Source: Caprimulgus europaeus (lineage: Eukaryota; Chordata; Aves; Caprimulgiformes; Caprimulgidae). From it: DNA of 64,000 bases. The position numbers and the translations under genes are program-made. Shown piece by piece: positions 1 to 11,597 of the stretch (positions are counted from its first letter, which is position 1; each line of letters opens with the position of its first letter). Where the stretch lies: NCBI GenBank assembly GCA_907165065.1, contig OU015530.1, positions 49,682,465 through 49,746,464 of the forward strand. The letters run 5' to 3'. Under the pieces are notes generated by a model, which searched no databases, was not told the origin of the DNA, and saw only the letters and a program-made list of their open reading frames with translations.

Positions 1-3000
1 TGGTTTTTACCGCATGATCCAATTCACAGAAAGAGTTGGGTCTCTTTCCACTTGCATGCAAGTTATCTTACAGATATAGATGATGTTAAGAATTCAGAAA
101 TTAGAACTGAAAAGGACTATCTAAAGCATTTCAAAAACAAATGTGGGATGGCTGTCACCAAATTTAATTTAATTAATAAGCTGAATGGCTTTAAATATCC
201 AGTAAGGGTCTTCTTAGATCTTAATCACTCCGACTCCTTTTATTCAGGCTTGCATATTCTCTCCTCAATGGTTAGTTCAGTTGCAGTAAAGGCAAAGTAC
301 TAGAAACATAAAATGTAAATAAAATTCCTGCACATGCTTCAGAAACGGTCTGTGCAGCCTGTAATTTCTAGGGCAAAGGTTTGATGTCTGATGCTTCAAG
401 TGAATTCTGAAACTGAAACAAACCCTGTCTCCTGTGGAGAAGAAAATGTATTGAGGAAGTTTGTCCTTTTTAATCAGAGCGCCTAAGAAAAAGTGTTAGA
501 TCTGAAATGTGTAGCTTTTGTCAGAACAAGCTTCTGTAAAATTCCAAGCCAAATAAATGTTTCTGTATTTTTAAAATAAGATTTACATTGGAAAATAAGT
601 TTTTAGAGGACTGTTTCTCAGTGCTACCAACCTAGACAGAGCAGTAAAGAAACCAGGAAGCCAAAATGGCTTAGATTTGACTAACTGAAAAAATATTATA
701 GATTGGTTTTTTTAGCTGAGGATGAGAAATGCAGAAACACAATATGTATCAAAATAATTATTTTTAAAGTATTGTTATAAAAATATTTTGTTGTTAAACA
801 GTTTAATTATGTTTTAATCAGAAACAGAGCCTGCTCCAGTTTCTGTGGTTGTTTGCTGCACTATTTTTGACACCTCTGTCCATCTGTAAGATTGTATTAA
901 AAAAAATTTCAGGAAATATTTTCGAAAATTCCTAGAGGCAAGTCTCCAAACAGACCACCCACCAGCAAGTTCCTGTTATATCACTGGTTTGTTATGTTGA
1001 AATATACATTGCAAGGGCTTTTTAAGTGGATTAAATGTTTTTAAGCAAGGACTATTTCAAGGTAGTATCTTGTAATGTATGTTAGGCCTTTCCCATGCAC
1101 ATGTGATTCCAAGTGCGTGTGTGTAAATATATATATAAAGTCTTCCGGGAGGACAGCATCTTGTTATTGCTCTTAAATCCTAGAGAGATGAGCACATGGC
1201 AGTGTTGCAAATTTATCTAAAAGGAGAGAACTGACAGTATTGTACCAAACTCTACAAAGAAATGGATTAAGATCAGATATGGTAACCATGGAAGTAAAGG
1301 TGAACCTTTCCATCAAGTTCACTAAATCCCTTAGGCTGTTCCTAAGACAATATTATACATTGATTGTATCGTTTGTAAAAGTGTAGAATGCTTATGACAT
1401 CATATAGAAATATTAAAAAACAAAAATCTTACCTGTGTATGAATATTTGGTCTAAGTCTTTGAGCTCCCTTGAACTCTTGGCTGCTGAGAGTTAGTAATT
1501 TTGTCAGCAATTTCATTATTTGATGCCTAAAGGTAGGCAATTACATTTTGTATTTGAGTTTCAAATATCGTCTGAAAATCAAGTGATTTATTTAAGTGCT
1601 TTGCTGTGAATTTAACCCAGTTTTCTGTTATTCATGCTGGAATATATTGGCTAGTATTTTTCAAAAGTTTGTCTCAGAATTAATAGGCATATGCAAACAC
1701 ATATTTTGATCTACTCAGGTTTTGTGTTCCTGCTTCTTTTAATAGGTACTCAAACATCATGTGCAACCTTTTGTCCATCTCCTTCTCCACAGGGCTATAT
1801 TTATAAATGGTTTCACCTTTAATATGGCCCTGCTTTCCTATTTTAAAGAACAGAAATGACTTATCAGCCTGGTAACAGATCCTTATTTTGTCTGCCTCCC
1901 ACAATCCATCAGGAGAGGGTTAAGAAAAGGACCAGTTATCTCATAGCAGTCAAATTCTTTGTACATCATTGAGTTTTACATTGAACATCTCTGTGTGCTG
2001 TCAGCTGCAGAGAAAGAAGATTACACTGTGTGTCTGCTACATGAATACCCTGTAAATACTGCTTCAGTGCAAAAGGCAGATTTCTAATCAGCTATGAAAT
2101 AAACAGAAACTGCTAGTTATTTTAGCATTAAAATAGTCAAATTTGGTTGCTTTAATGCACAACAGCAATTTACTTAATGTGTTAACAGACATCTAATAGC
2201 ACAACAACCAAAACATCCAAAGGAGTAAAATGAACCCCACAAACACAAGAGGTTATGAAAATATTTAACAAGAGCAATCCCACACACTGGGCTGCTCACC
2301 AGCATTTACATTGCAAACAATTCTTTTTCAACCTGTAAATGGTTTTGAACCACAAGTTGGTGAGGGATAAGGATAGCAGGGATAGGGAGATGCAAGATTA
2401 CTTGGGGTTTTATGTTTTTCTCCCAAGACAGTCTTAAACACCATCTTTCCAGGTACCACTGAATACAGCTGAAACAAAAGCTTTAGTCTAATTTTATAGG
2501 TGACAACAACATAAGGGAAAATGTGAAGGTATAGTTTAGATTTGATATTTTTAAAACATCAGGCTGCACCTTTGTAAGCATACACATGTTGCAGGTCAGC
2601 TGTTTACAGAAAAAGCAATGTGGGGTGCAATCAGTAACCAGCCTTGAATGTATCTTGTCACCTAAAGCATGCCTGTATACAAGAATATATAAGGCTCTAG
2701 TAACTTATAGAGGAGAAAAAAATCTGAATTAGAGCAGTGAAGATTTCTTGTTCGATGCTCTTATAGCTTTTGGGAAATGACAGGGATCCTTATGAAGTGA
2801 TGCAACACTTGCAAAGTCACAGCAAATGTGCAGATTGCTCATTCTGCTGCTCGTGAAGACAGTAATAGTATAGCCTGCATGGGGCTTTATTTTCACAGTT
2901 AGACACAGAAACAAATCCAAACTTCATAATTAGGGCATAACTCAAATCCCAGGCTTTTAAAAACCTCTATTTAACTCTGCTGTTTGTGACGTTTCCCTAA

Positions 3001-3840
3001 GGACTCAATACTGACCAATTGCTGAAATTTGAATGCTGGCTTTTACAACTAATGGTCCTTGCACAATGAACAGCCTTGCTACTATAGATTTACTACTTTG
3101 GAGATTCCTACTTCTAGAAGCTGCTTTCTTATGACACATGTAAATATTATTGTTTAAAAATTAATGTAGAACTTTAATCAGGTGCTATAAAGAAATTGTT
3201 TTAAACTTCACAGAGAAAATACCAGCTTCTATATAAAATGATCAGGTTTTGCAAGTGATATGACATAGCAGAGAGACACAGCCATTGTGATGGTTTTATG
3301 TCACTTCAGTTTAATAGAAAGAAATTTCTGCATGTCATAGCTATTCTTTGGCAGTTTTCCATTTTTCATTTCAATACAGGGGGAGTCTTCCTGACTAAAC
3401 TTTTTAGATGTTTCCATTTTCTATGCAACACTGGAAGCATTAAAAGGGTCTGTTTACAAACAGGAATAACATCCTGCCTAATAAATACAATGCTCTTTTT
3501 GGGCCACAGGGATTTTTGTTCACTTCTCAGCTCTGCTACTGGCCTGCTCATGACCACAGGTTAGATGCATGGTTGCTGCATCCTTGATTCAAACAATAGG
3601 TCTAGATCAGTGTCTTTAAATTAAATGGGTGGAAAATGCAGCTTAGTTATCATGGTTTAATATTTGATCCACATGCTTTAAAAAATGCAAACCTGCAAAT
3701 ACCAGTGATTCTGAGGAAAAAAAAAATTCTTAGGTATCCAGTTTCTCCTACTTTTGCCAATTTGAATTCTATATGTACTTTAAAAACTGTACTTTTTAAA
3801 ATCTTGAGCATAGTATTTTATTCCAGCCTAGCCTAGGGGG
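1..3840. other. Unique AT-rich noncoding DNA, no gene seen
   Basis: This stretch is AT-rich with stop codons in all frames and no open frame longer than about 90 codons. I see no CR1 match, no tRNA-like cloverleaf and no convincing exon bounded by splice signals. There is a short TA-rich run near 1125-1138. It is best described as intergenic or intronic sequence; nothing points to a specific function. Confidence 0.7.
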
Positions 3841-3864
3841 AAAAAAAAAAAAAAAAAAAAAAAA
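3841..3864. repeat. Poly-A tract, 24 bases
   Basis: An uninterrupted run of 24 A residues, the longest homopolymer in the window. CR1 elements do not end in poly-A, so it is not a CR1 tail. I see no AATAAA signal just upstream and no recognisable retropseudogene body, so a simple mononucleotide microsatellite is the plainest reading. Confidence 0.9.
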
Positions 3865-6800
3865 GTGCTTTGAACTCTTAACCAGGATATTTTAAGAAGG
3901 AAATAGGGAAAAAAAAATTTAATTCTTGAAATCTAGCATCCTTTTTTTTTTTATCTGAGCTTTGACTTACTGTTGGGGTTCTTTTATATCTCTTTTAATG
4001 AAAGTGTTTTGAGGCATAAAAAAAAAAAAGAGAGTCCTTTCTAGTATGTGACATTAAAAAAAAGTGAAACTGAAAATAGCTGGAAGAAATAAAAATCTCT
4101 TTCAGTCTTAGCTTTCTCTTGCTTCAGTTTTCTATCAGAGTAACTCTCTAGCCTAGCCTGGGCAACAGCAGTTTTCCTAAATGCATTTGCGAAAACACTT
4201 GTTTCTTCAACTAGTATGGAATTAAACTACACTGTTTTCTTCTACACCTATTCATTTGTTCTCTTCTAGGCCTGTTTGTTAGATGGGTCCTAGATTTGCT
4301 AATCAAACCTTCTCTCAGACACAGACATACACTGACTGGATCTAAGTCAGGGTTTGCAAGTGAAAATAATTTACAATTTCAACATATTTCCTTTTTTTTT
4401 TTCTTTATTTTCAGGGTAGTAAATCTCAAATATTTTAACTAATACATAACCTCTGGTCACGCACCTGTCTTTGCAATGTACAGTGGCTCCAGCCTTGGAG
4501 TCAGTTGCAGATCTGGAGCCTTGTTTTATATTTTCAAAAGTAGTAAGTATCCCATTTCCCACAGTAGCATATAGGAACATTGGCTCCTCTTCTTTGGTCT
4601 GTTCAACCATAGATAAGCAAGTCGTTCCAACTTTGAACTAATTGTTGCCAAAAGATGTGTTAAAAGTACAATAGCAAGTCTAAAAATCAAAATTCATTCC
4701 CTCTGGAATGGATTCCCGATGCTCAAAGGCTTCATTTCAATCCCAAAGAAAATATGAGTAACTTTGAATAGCTGTGTACCATCTTTTGAAGTTATTTTTA
4801 TAAAAAATAAAAAAAAAAACCACAACAAAGTTCTCTTACTATGCTGTATCCTCAAATCTTATTAATCAATAAAGGCTTGAAGTGGCAAGTTAGTCACATC
4901 CTCCCGCTACGGTAAATGATGGTTTAAACCCTTTCTAAAAATTGCTTCCTTTTTTCCACTTTTCTCCATCATAACATTTGTTTTGTTACAGGCTGCAAAT
5001 GTGCTTTTCTGACTGCACTTTGTCACCCACAGATTCCACTGCACAGTGGGTGGAGAGCTGGGGATTTGTGTTCTGTTTTCATGCAGAGCTGTGCATTAAA
5101 AAATGTGCTGCTGCTGTTGTATTGTGAGTGAAATATCTTACCAAAACAGATTAATGATAGTCTTTCCAATCTAAATAAAACTAAATAAACTAACTTGATT
5201 ATTTTCTATTTAGAAAATAAGACTACAAAGAAGAAAGGAAAAACAAAAGCAGAAAGCTTAAATCTATGATGTTTCGTATGCATGTATATTTGGTTGTGGT
5301 TCCATTTATAATAAATTAAAGTCTAGTACTTTAATGAGGAGACAAGAGACATCAATGGTGCACCTTGTTATTAGTTCAACTTTTCATTATGAGTAATTCT
5401 GACCTGTATAATGAAATCAGATTATGTGTGAAAAATGAAGCAGTGCTATACTGAAATGCAGTGTGAAGGTCAAATGTGGATTTTGTAGCTGCGGGAGAGT
5501 AAGAGACAACTCATTTTTTAGTAGATTAAGCAAAATATTTCTGATTCTGAAATACAATTCAGGAGGGAGATAAAAGGAGCAAGAAAAGATAGCTGTGGCT
5601 TGAACATCCAAAAAGAGAACAAGGAACTTGAAAATATAATTTCCTAAGACAACCCTTGACACAGAGCTCTATTCCAGTCACTAACTCTCCTTCTTCTGTT
5701 TTGTTTTCTGTACACAGGGAATTATGAAACTCATCAAGGGTCTGGGTCAGGCCCCTAGAGTTGTGAACAAAAACATATCCACTGCCTATAGTAGTAGCTC
5801 CACATTCAGTGCTTCCAGGGATTCATTCTTATTTATAAGCAGATTGCTCCTGAACTATTTTTTATTATTCAGAGGTGAAAAATGTTGTACTGATGCTCTG
5901 GAAGTGAAATTATATTACAATATTGGCTCTGCATTTCAGTGTTTAAATTCTGTGTGGTGGACTTTAAGTGCAATGTAGACATTCTGAGAATGATTATGGC
6001 ACTAACCAAATAACATAAATGTGATTGGTATGGATTTAATACATCTAAAACACAGTTTTGTGTTTCTTTCTTTTCCAAAATTAAAATTTTACAAAAGTGC
6101 AAGTAACATTGAAAATCTCTGATTTTAATATTGTTGAATGTAGCTGAAAATAACAAAGCTGAAAAAGTAAAAGCTGATAAAATAAAACATTTTTCTAAGT
6201 AATTATTTCAGGATGGAAATGGATAAAATATGCAAGTGTTACCATTCATTTAGTTTGCTTTAGCAAATACCCACCCTCTGTGAAATTGATGCTTCTACTG
6301 AAAAAAAAAAAAAAACAATCTAAAAGCACTCACAATAAAGGCTGCAGATCTGTTTAAATTTAGAGGAAAATAATTATGTAATTCAGAAATAATTCATAGG
6401 ATGGGACAAGCAAGATGTGAACTGGAAACTCTGGGTCTGGGAACCTGCAGCCTACAGGCTGTGAGGAACAAGGTTTCAGATACAAATTGGATGCCCTTTG
6501 TTTGTAAACCTCAGGAAAGTTCAATCCCCATTTTAATCTTTAAAGGAGAAAAATAAACCATATCCCTCTGCCAGCCCAGGCTTTGCTTCAATTCACCCTT
6601 CCTGGCCACAGCTGCCTTCACTTTGGAAAGGTCTATAGGGCTGCCACTCTTACTCCAAGTGTTACTTGTTAGGTGTGTGTGATGGGGTATCACAGCCTCA
6701 GTAGGAGAATACAGACTCCATGTGCCTCCCACAAAGGTTACAGTTTCATCTATTTTTCACTGAAGTCAGAAGAATATTATTCTTACAAAGGGATATAAAT

Positions 6801-7909
6801 TCCAGTAAGGCATCAATGACTGGATTATTTTCTTTTTGCTGGTATTGATGTCTCAATTTATTTCATATTTTTCAACAGACTTTCTTAAATGCTTGCCTTG
6901 TGCTGTAACAAACTCATCTCTTTCTATTCATTAGTGGTTTATTACCTTTTGCAGAAGCAGGTTTGAGAGAACAAGATGATTTCACATCAAATGTTGTATG
7001 TTGTTAAACCAACACTGACTTTCAATGAGGAAATAGTATTTGTCTCTCTAGTTTGCGTATTAGTTTAAGTTTTTGAGGGACTTTGAGATCTCTTAGATGA
7101 CAGGAAATATATAAAAGTAAGTTTTATTATGTAGATAAGCAGAATAGATCCTAAAAATGCTTTCACACAATTTCGTGTGTTAATATGAAGGACTTGTAAA
7201 TTGTCATCACTAACAAAATAACTTGCTGAGCTACCTCTTTAGGACAGCTATATATCACAGAGATATTCATTTTTGCTCTATAAATACAAGTCTGTGTAAA
7301 GAAACATCTATGTCACTAGCTACTGTTCCAAAAGTGACATTTCTCTGTTGAAATTTTCAGTTTAAAAAGGTGTTCTAGTTTTTAATCTTAAATAACATCA
7401 AATTTTTTGTGGGTTTTTTTTGGTTTTTTTTTAAAAGATAAATGAGAACTGCTACTGTTGACTGTGTTTCAGTCCCCAAAATAAACCAAAACAGAGTTTA
7501 CTAGGGAAAGACAAATATCATGGATTTGAGGGTATTGGGAGTTTTGCTAATTTTCTGAGTATGGGGAGTTGCACACAAAGCTTCAGGAAACAGTGGGAGA
7601 AGAGGAGTGTAGATTGCTCAATTTCATGCAGCTTATGCTCCTCCATGGGATAATGCTGGTCTCCAGCAAAGACTTCTTTGATGCAAAAGCTTACCTTTTG
7701 TTGACCTAAGCTTGTCAGCTGAGTCTGAAATGGAAGATTTTTTATCAGAATATCTGAATAATTGTACATCATAATGTCTAATTTAGCTGTTAACTTTAGT
7801 TAGCTGTCACTTATCCAAGTTTATCCAAAACTGAATAGTAACTTCTTGTGCAACTAATCCTTTATTATATTAGCTCAAAATGAAACACTGCTAAAGAAAG
7901 GATTCTCAC
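3865..7909. other. Unique AT-rich noncoding DNA, no gene seen
   Basis: Noncoding sequence with many short A or T tracts, including 15 A at 6301-6315. A good polypyrimidine tract and AG lie just before 5718, and the reading frame is open for some distance after it. The peptide is not recognisable and the possible donor near 5873 is weak, so I do not call an exon. No repeat family is recognised. Confidence 0.65.
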
Positions 7910-8020
7910 TCTGGCTCTGAGCAACCTGATCTAGTTGAAGATGACCCTGCTTACTGCAAGGGGTTTGGACTAGATGACTTTTAAAGGTCCCTTCCAACCC
8001 AAATCATTCTATGATTCTAT
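7910..8020 (+). mobile_element. CR1 LINE 3' fragment, sense orientation
   Basis: The sequence follows the CR1 3' untranslated end. A block near 7920 (GCAACCTGATCTAG) is followed by GGACTAGATGACTTTTAAAG and CCCTTCCAACCC, and it finishes with the family's short terminal repeat ATTCTATGATTCTAT. Only about 110 bp survive, so it is heavily 5' truncated, as is usual for CR1 copies. It has no coding capacity. Its 3' end faces that of the next CR1 copy, about 555 bp away on the other strand. Confidence 0.88.
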
Positions 8021-8575
8021 AATTAGCTACTTTGTTTTCAGGCTTCACACACTGTGTTGTATGCTTTACTAAAAAAAAAATAAATAAAAAGCCAAATTGC
8101 AAGCCACAATGCTTCCTCTAATCTCTCCAAGGAAGGCTATTTCCCTTTTCCCTGCCAGAACTGAGAATGCTGAGACTCAGGAAACCTTTGAGTGAAGCAT
8201 GCAAGGATCAGGGACTGCAAATAGGACCCTACACAGCAAGGGTGAAGGAGAGATGCTTGTAAAGAGCAGGGGGCAGTCAGCCTATAGAAACTTCCTCATG
8301 TGTCCAGAGGTGAATGTCAGGGTTGGTTTGACCCATTAAGGCACTAGAAGTCACCCTTTCCAAAAAACCACCTCACATTGTTGCTGGGTTGTCACTACAT
8401 TATGAGTAGTTATTGCATTCAGGTTTAGTATTTTGTGCTGTCATAGACATTAGTCTTGAAAAATGAGAACCTTTTGGTAACTCTGCTCATCTCGGAGAAA
8501 AGGTGGTCCTTTTCCTCAAAAAGCTCTGGCTGTCTAGGAATCCCATCTCATTTACCTCCTTTGTGAATTTGTAAG
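8021..8575. other. Unique spacer between two facing CR1 ends
   Basis: About 555 bp of non-repetitive sequence between two CR1 3' ends. It contains a short A/T tract near 8071-8090. No gene, RNA or repeat is recognised. Confidence 0.6.
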
Positions 8576-8821
8576 TCATAGAATCATTTAGGTTGGAAAA
8601 GACCTTTAAGATCAAGTACAAATGTTAACCTAACACTGTGAAGTCCACCACTAAACCATGTCCCTAAATACCACATCTACATGTCTTTTAAATACCTCTA
8701 GGGATAGTGACTTAACCACTTCCCTGGGCAGCCTGTTCCAATGCTTGATAACCCTTTTGGTGAAGAATTTTTTTCCTAATATCCAATCTAAACATCCTCT
8801 CATGCAACTTGAAGCCATTTC
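8576..8821 (-). mobile_element. CR1 LINE 3' fragment, antisense
   Basis: It begins with the reverse complement of the CR1 terminus (TCATAGAATCATTTAGGTTGG). It continues through the typical blocks for 'CTTTAAGATCAAGT', 'TTCCCTGGGCAGCCTGTTCCA' (shortened here) and the AT-rich segment near 8765-8780, and similarity stops around 8821. The length of about 246 bp indicates a 5'-truncated insertion on the minus strand. Several short open frames run through it on the plus strand (8658-8885), but these are antisense to the element and are not genes. Confidence 0.93.
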
Positions 8822-10124
8822 AAAGCTACCTAGCTCAGAGATTAAAAAGTCTGTCTTTCTTTTGGAGAAAAAGGGGACAAGCTAGCTTTGGGCAGCCTTA
8901 TTGGCATATTGTCTTGTTAAACTTACTTCCAGTTCCATGTATTAGGTTGAGTTGGTTGAAAGTGAAAGGTTACATGAGGGAGGCTCCAAGTGTAGAAGGG
9001 CAAAGGGATGCCCCAGGGCTTTGAAGTCCTGGGCTCTAGTTTAGGAACAGCAGATACAGCAAGTTAGAGGTTGATGCCTTATCTCGGAGAACAGGGTGGT
9101 CCACAGTGGAGCTGACTCTGAACTTAAGAACATTACACTAAGCTTTCTCAAGTGTGATGGAATGTATATGTATTTAGCACTGGGATTATTTCCTTTACAA
9201 GAACAGAATGAGAACCCTATGAAGGTGGGTCCACTCGGTCTAGGAAGTAGCCCAGTTTTCTCCATTTTATTAATTCATACTCAACAGTCCAAAGCCTAAC
9301 AGCTACCCAGTCCTGGCAGCACTTGAAGAGGCTGATCCATATTGTCATTTCCATAGCATTGGCTATCCTGATTGACAAGGTTTGTATGGTCCATCTAATC
9401 CTCCACGTTTGCAACTACTTAACTTCAGGACCATAGCTCTATGTAAGCTTCTAGGACTGAAAACTGCTAACCTTGTGTGACATGCTAGAGTATAATAGCT
9501 CTTTGTGAAGTCCTAATCCAGTGCTTCTTGTACAATGATCATAACAGAACAGTGTTGGTGGGAGAAAAGGGCTCTAGAGTGAAGGGGCTCTGTTTTACTG
9601 AATGAAGAATCCTTATCTCTCAGAAGTCATCTATTTCCCAAAGTCAGAAACCAGCAAAACGTTTCTCTGAGTTTTTTTATCAGGCATCAGTTGGTGTTTA
9701 AATGATTATAAGCATGTTATGAAAATTGATCCGTGCTTGACTTGCTTTATAGTTGGAACTAAATCAATATTGATTTTATATTTTTGTATTAAATTATATA
9801 TCACGGCTTTAAAGTGCCAAATATCTGAATAAATAGAACCCATTTTTAAAGCAGGTTGTTATATGTATTCTCCCAGAAGGTGGCAGTTGGGAAGCTCCTA
9901 CTAGTATGTAGTACACTCAGGCTACTACAGTATGAACACTTTGTATAGGGGAAATAAATTACAACAGAGCAGAAAGGGAAAACTACATGTCCACACAACA
10001 CTATTCACACCACTAAGCTTGAACTAGGAGTTGCATCAGAATGTTGTCCTGAACATTTTTAATGGTATGAAAATCTCTTTCCACAGGAAAAAAAAAAGAT
10101 AAAAATCAGAATTTTTAACATACC
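8822..10124. other. Unique noncoding DNA, no gene seen
   Basis: No repeat family or gene is recognised. Overlapping short open frames on both strands at 9041-9414 have no recognisable products. A CTCF-like 14-mer lies at 9873-9886 and is discussed among the findings. Confidence 0.6.
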
Positions 10125-10190
10125 TATATATTTTTATTTTATATATATATATATATAAAATATATCTATGTACACATATAAAATATATAT
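10125..10190. repeat. AT-rich low-complexity block with (TA)n core
   Basis: About 66 bp almost entirely of A and T, with an uninterrupted 18-bp alternating TA run at 10140-10157 flanked by TTTTATTTT and AAAATATAT. The flanks are roughly inverted copies of each other, so the block could form a hairpin or cruciform. An open frame of 84 codons on the minus strand here is low-complexity Ile/Tyr/Lys sequence and is not a gene. Confidence 0.9.
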
Positions 10191-11487
10191 ACGAAAGAAG
10201 CAAGAGGTCTCTGGAGAGGGCAGAGATGGGAAGCCAAGGCAAAGCAGAGTGGGGTAGCTCTATGTGACAGAAATCCAAAGAGGACAACAAAGTGGCTGTT
10301 AGTTGTGGGTTAAGAGGCTGCAGTGTAAGGTCATAGACCTTGTATTGGAGGGCAGAAAAGCACTTGGTGATCCAAAATGACCAGAATAAGCTGTGAAATA
10401 AACGTGGGGTGAGTGGGAGCCTCTGATTGTGGTAGATGCAAATTCCTACAGAATTTTTAGAATTAGAGGTTTTTTTGAACTGACTCTAAGCTAAAGGAAA
10501 GTTTGTTTTAACTGATGACATGGTATGTGTGAGAAGGTGGGTGGCAGCTCCCAAAATCTGAAAAGCTGGGGCTCGCTGAGGTCAGACAGAAGAATTTTGC
10601 AGCTGTTGATACTGCAGACAGCTTGTTGATTATATAGTGGGGTAGTCGGGCTTTTTTTTCTTCTGTAATATTTTGAGTCATCAATGAAACACTTGCAGAT
10701 TTACAGGGACTTCAGTCCTTTCCTGGAGTAACTCCTGATCACATTTTCTTAAGGATGCCTTTTAAAAAAAATTGAAAATGCAATATTTCCTTGTTTGTGC
10801 ATTACACAGAATAAGGGGGTTTTTAAATTAAAAACAAAAAGTTAGTTATTTTTAAAGGAGTGAGCTATGTATTTAGCAAATTAGGTTAAATTTTCTCTAT
10901 GTCAGATCAGTTTCTTAAGCATTTAAAACTATGAGAAATAGAAAGTGTACCCATTTCAGAAATAATTATGAAAGATCCAGCAAAACTATCTTTGCTTTGT
11001 ATCAAAATGAGAAAAATACATTTCAATAGCCATTTCTAGTCCCTTAATGCATACGTTAGCTGGAGTTAAAAAAATATTAAGTTTTGACAGAAATTTTGTA
11101 GCTAAATAAAAATGTCATGCATCTTTGTGCACTGAAAATCAAAAAATAACCTTGTTTGTGATGAGCAGTGTTTGATGTTGCTGGAATATTAAAGTGAGTT
11201 TTGAGAACAGTTTTTTATAAACAAAGCTTTATTAAAAGATCTGCTAAATCAGCAATAGCTTCAAATTCTGGTTTCATTTGTGCTCCCTCTTTATTATGAA
11301 CAATTATAATTAACAGTTTCTGTTGGAGACTTTCAATTTTAGCTTTAAACCTTCACAGGAATCTCCAGAAGAGCACAACTGTTCTCTATTCTATGAAATT
11401 TAATTGGCTTTAACACGGTTCCTGCTAATAAAATAGAAAAGTAATATATCAGTAGGTGTCCTCCCTTGTTGCTTTCTCCTATTACAG
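10191..11487. other. Unique noncoding DNA, no gene seen
   Basis: AT-rich, non-repetitive sequence. It becomes notably pyrimidine-rich just before 11487, where it would act as the acceptor of the candidate exon that follows. Nothing else is recognised. Confidence 0.6.
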
Positions 11488-11597
11488 CAATCCCACATTG
11501 GACTGCGAGTGCAATTTGATTCACAAGTAAATCAGAAACGGCTTCTTAAAGGGCGATTTGTGAGGCGCACCACTGCTGCAGAAAGTAGCTTTGATTA
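11488..11597 (+). other. Candidate internal coding exon (unproven)
   Basis: A pyrimidine-rich run (TTGCTTTCTCCTATTACAG) ends at 11487 and a GTGAGT donor begins at 11598, enclosing 110 nt. Read in phase 0 from 11488 it is open for 36 codons. The last two bases, TA, could be completed to Tyr by the next exon. The other two phases hit stops within about 45 nt. The peptide begins QSHIGLRVQFDS and ends RRTTAAESSFD; I do not recognise the family. Four CpG dinucleotides in 110 bp stand out against the AT-rich surroundings. Alternatives are a noncoding RNA exon, a conserved noncoding element, or chance: one open frame of this size with reasonable splice signals can arise by chance in 64 kb. Confidence 0.2.

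Noticed and set aside
4152-4172. Alu-like words (GCCTGGGCAACAG)
   Set aside because: Only about 15 bp match, without any surrounding Alu sequence, and the genome context is not primate.
5718-5872. Possible exon after a strong polypyrimidine tract
   Set aside because: The acceptor is good, but the open frame runs into a Phe/Leu-rich AT stretch, the GTGAAA donor is weak, and the peptide is unrecognisable.
8658-9024. Plus-strand open frames across a CR1 fragment
   Set aside because: They are antisense to CR1 3' sequence and arise repeatedly from such fragments; not genes.
8490-9096. Shared word ATCTCGGAGAA...GGTGGTCC at 8490 and 9078
   Set aside because: Similarity does not extend beyond about 20 bases on either side, so it is not evidence of a duplication.
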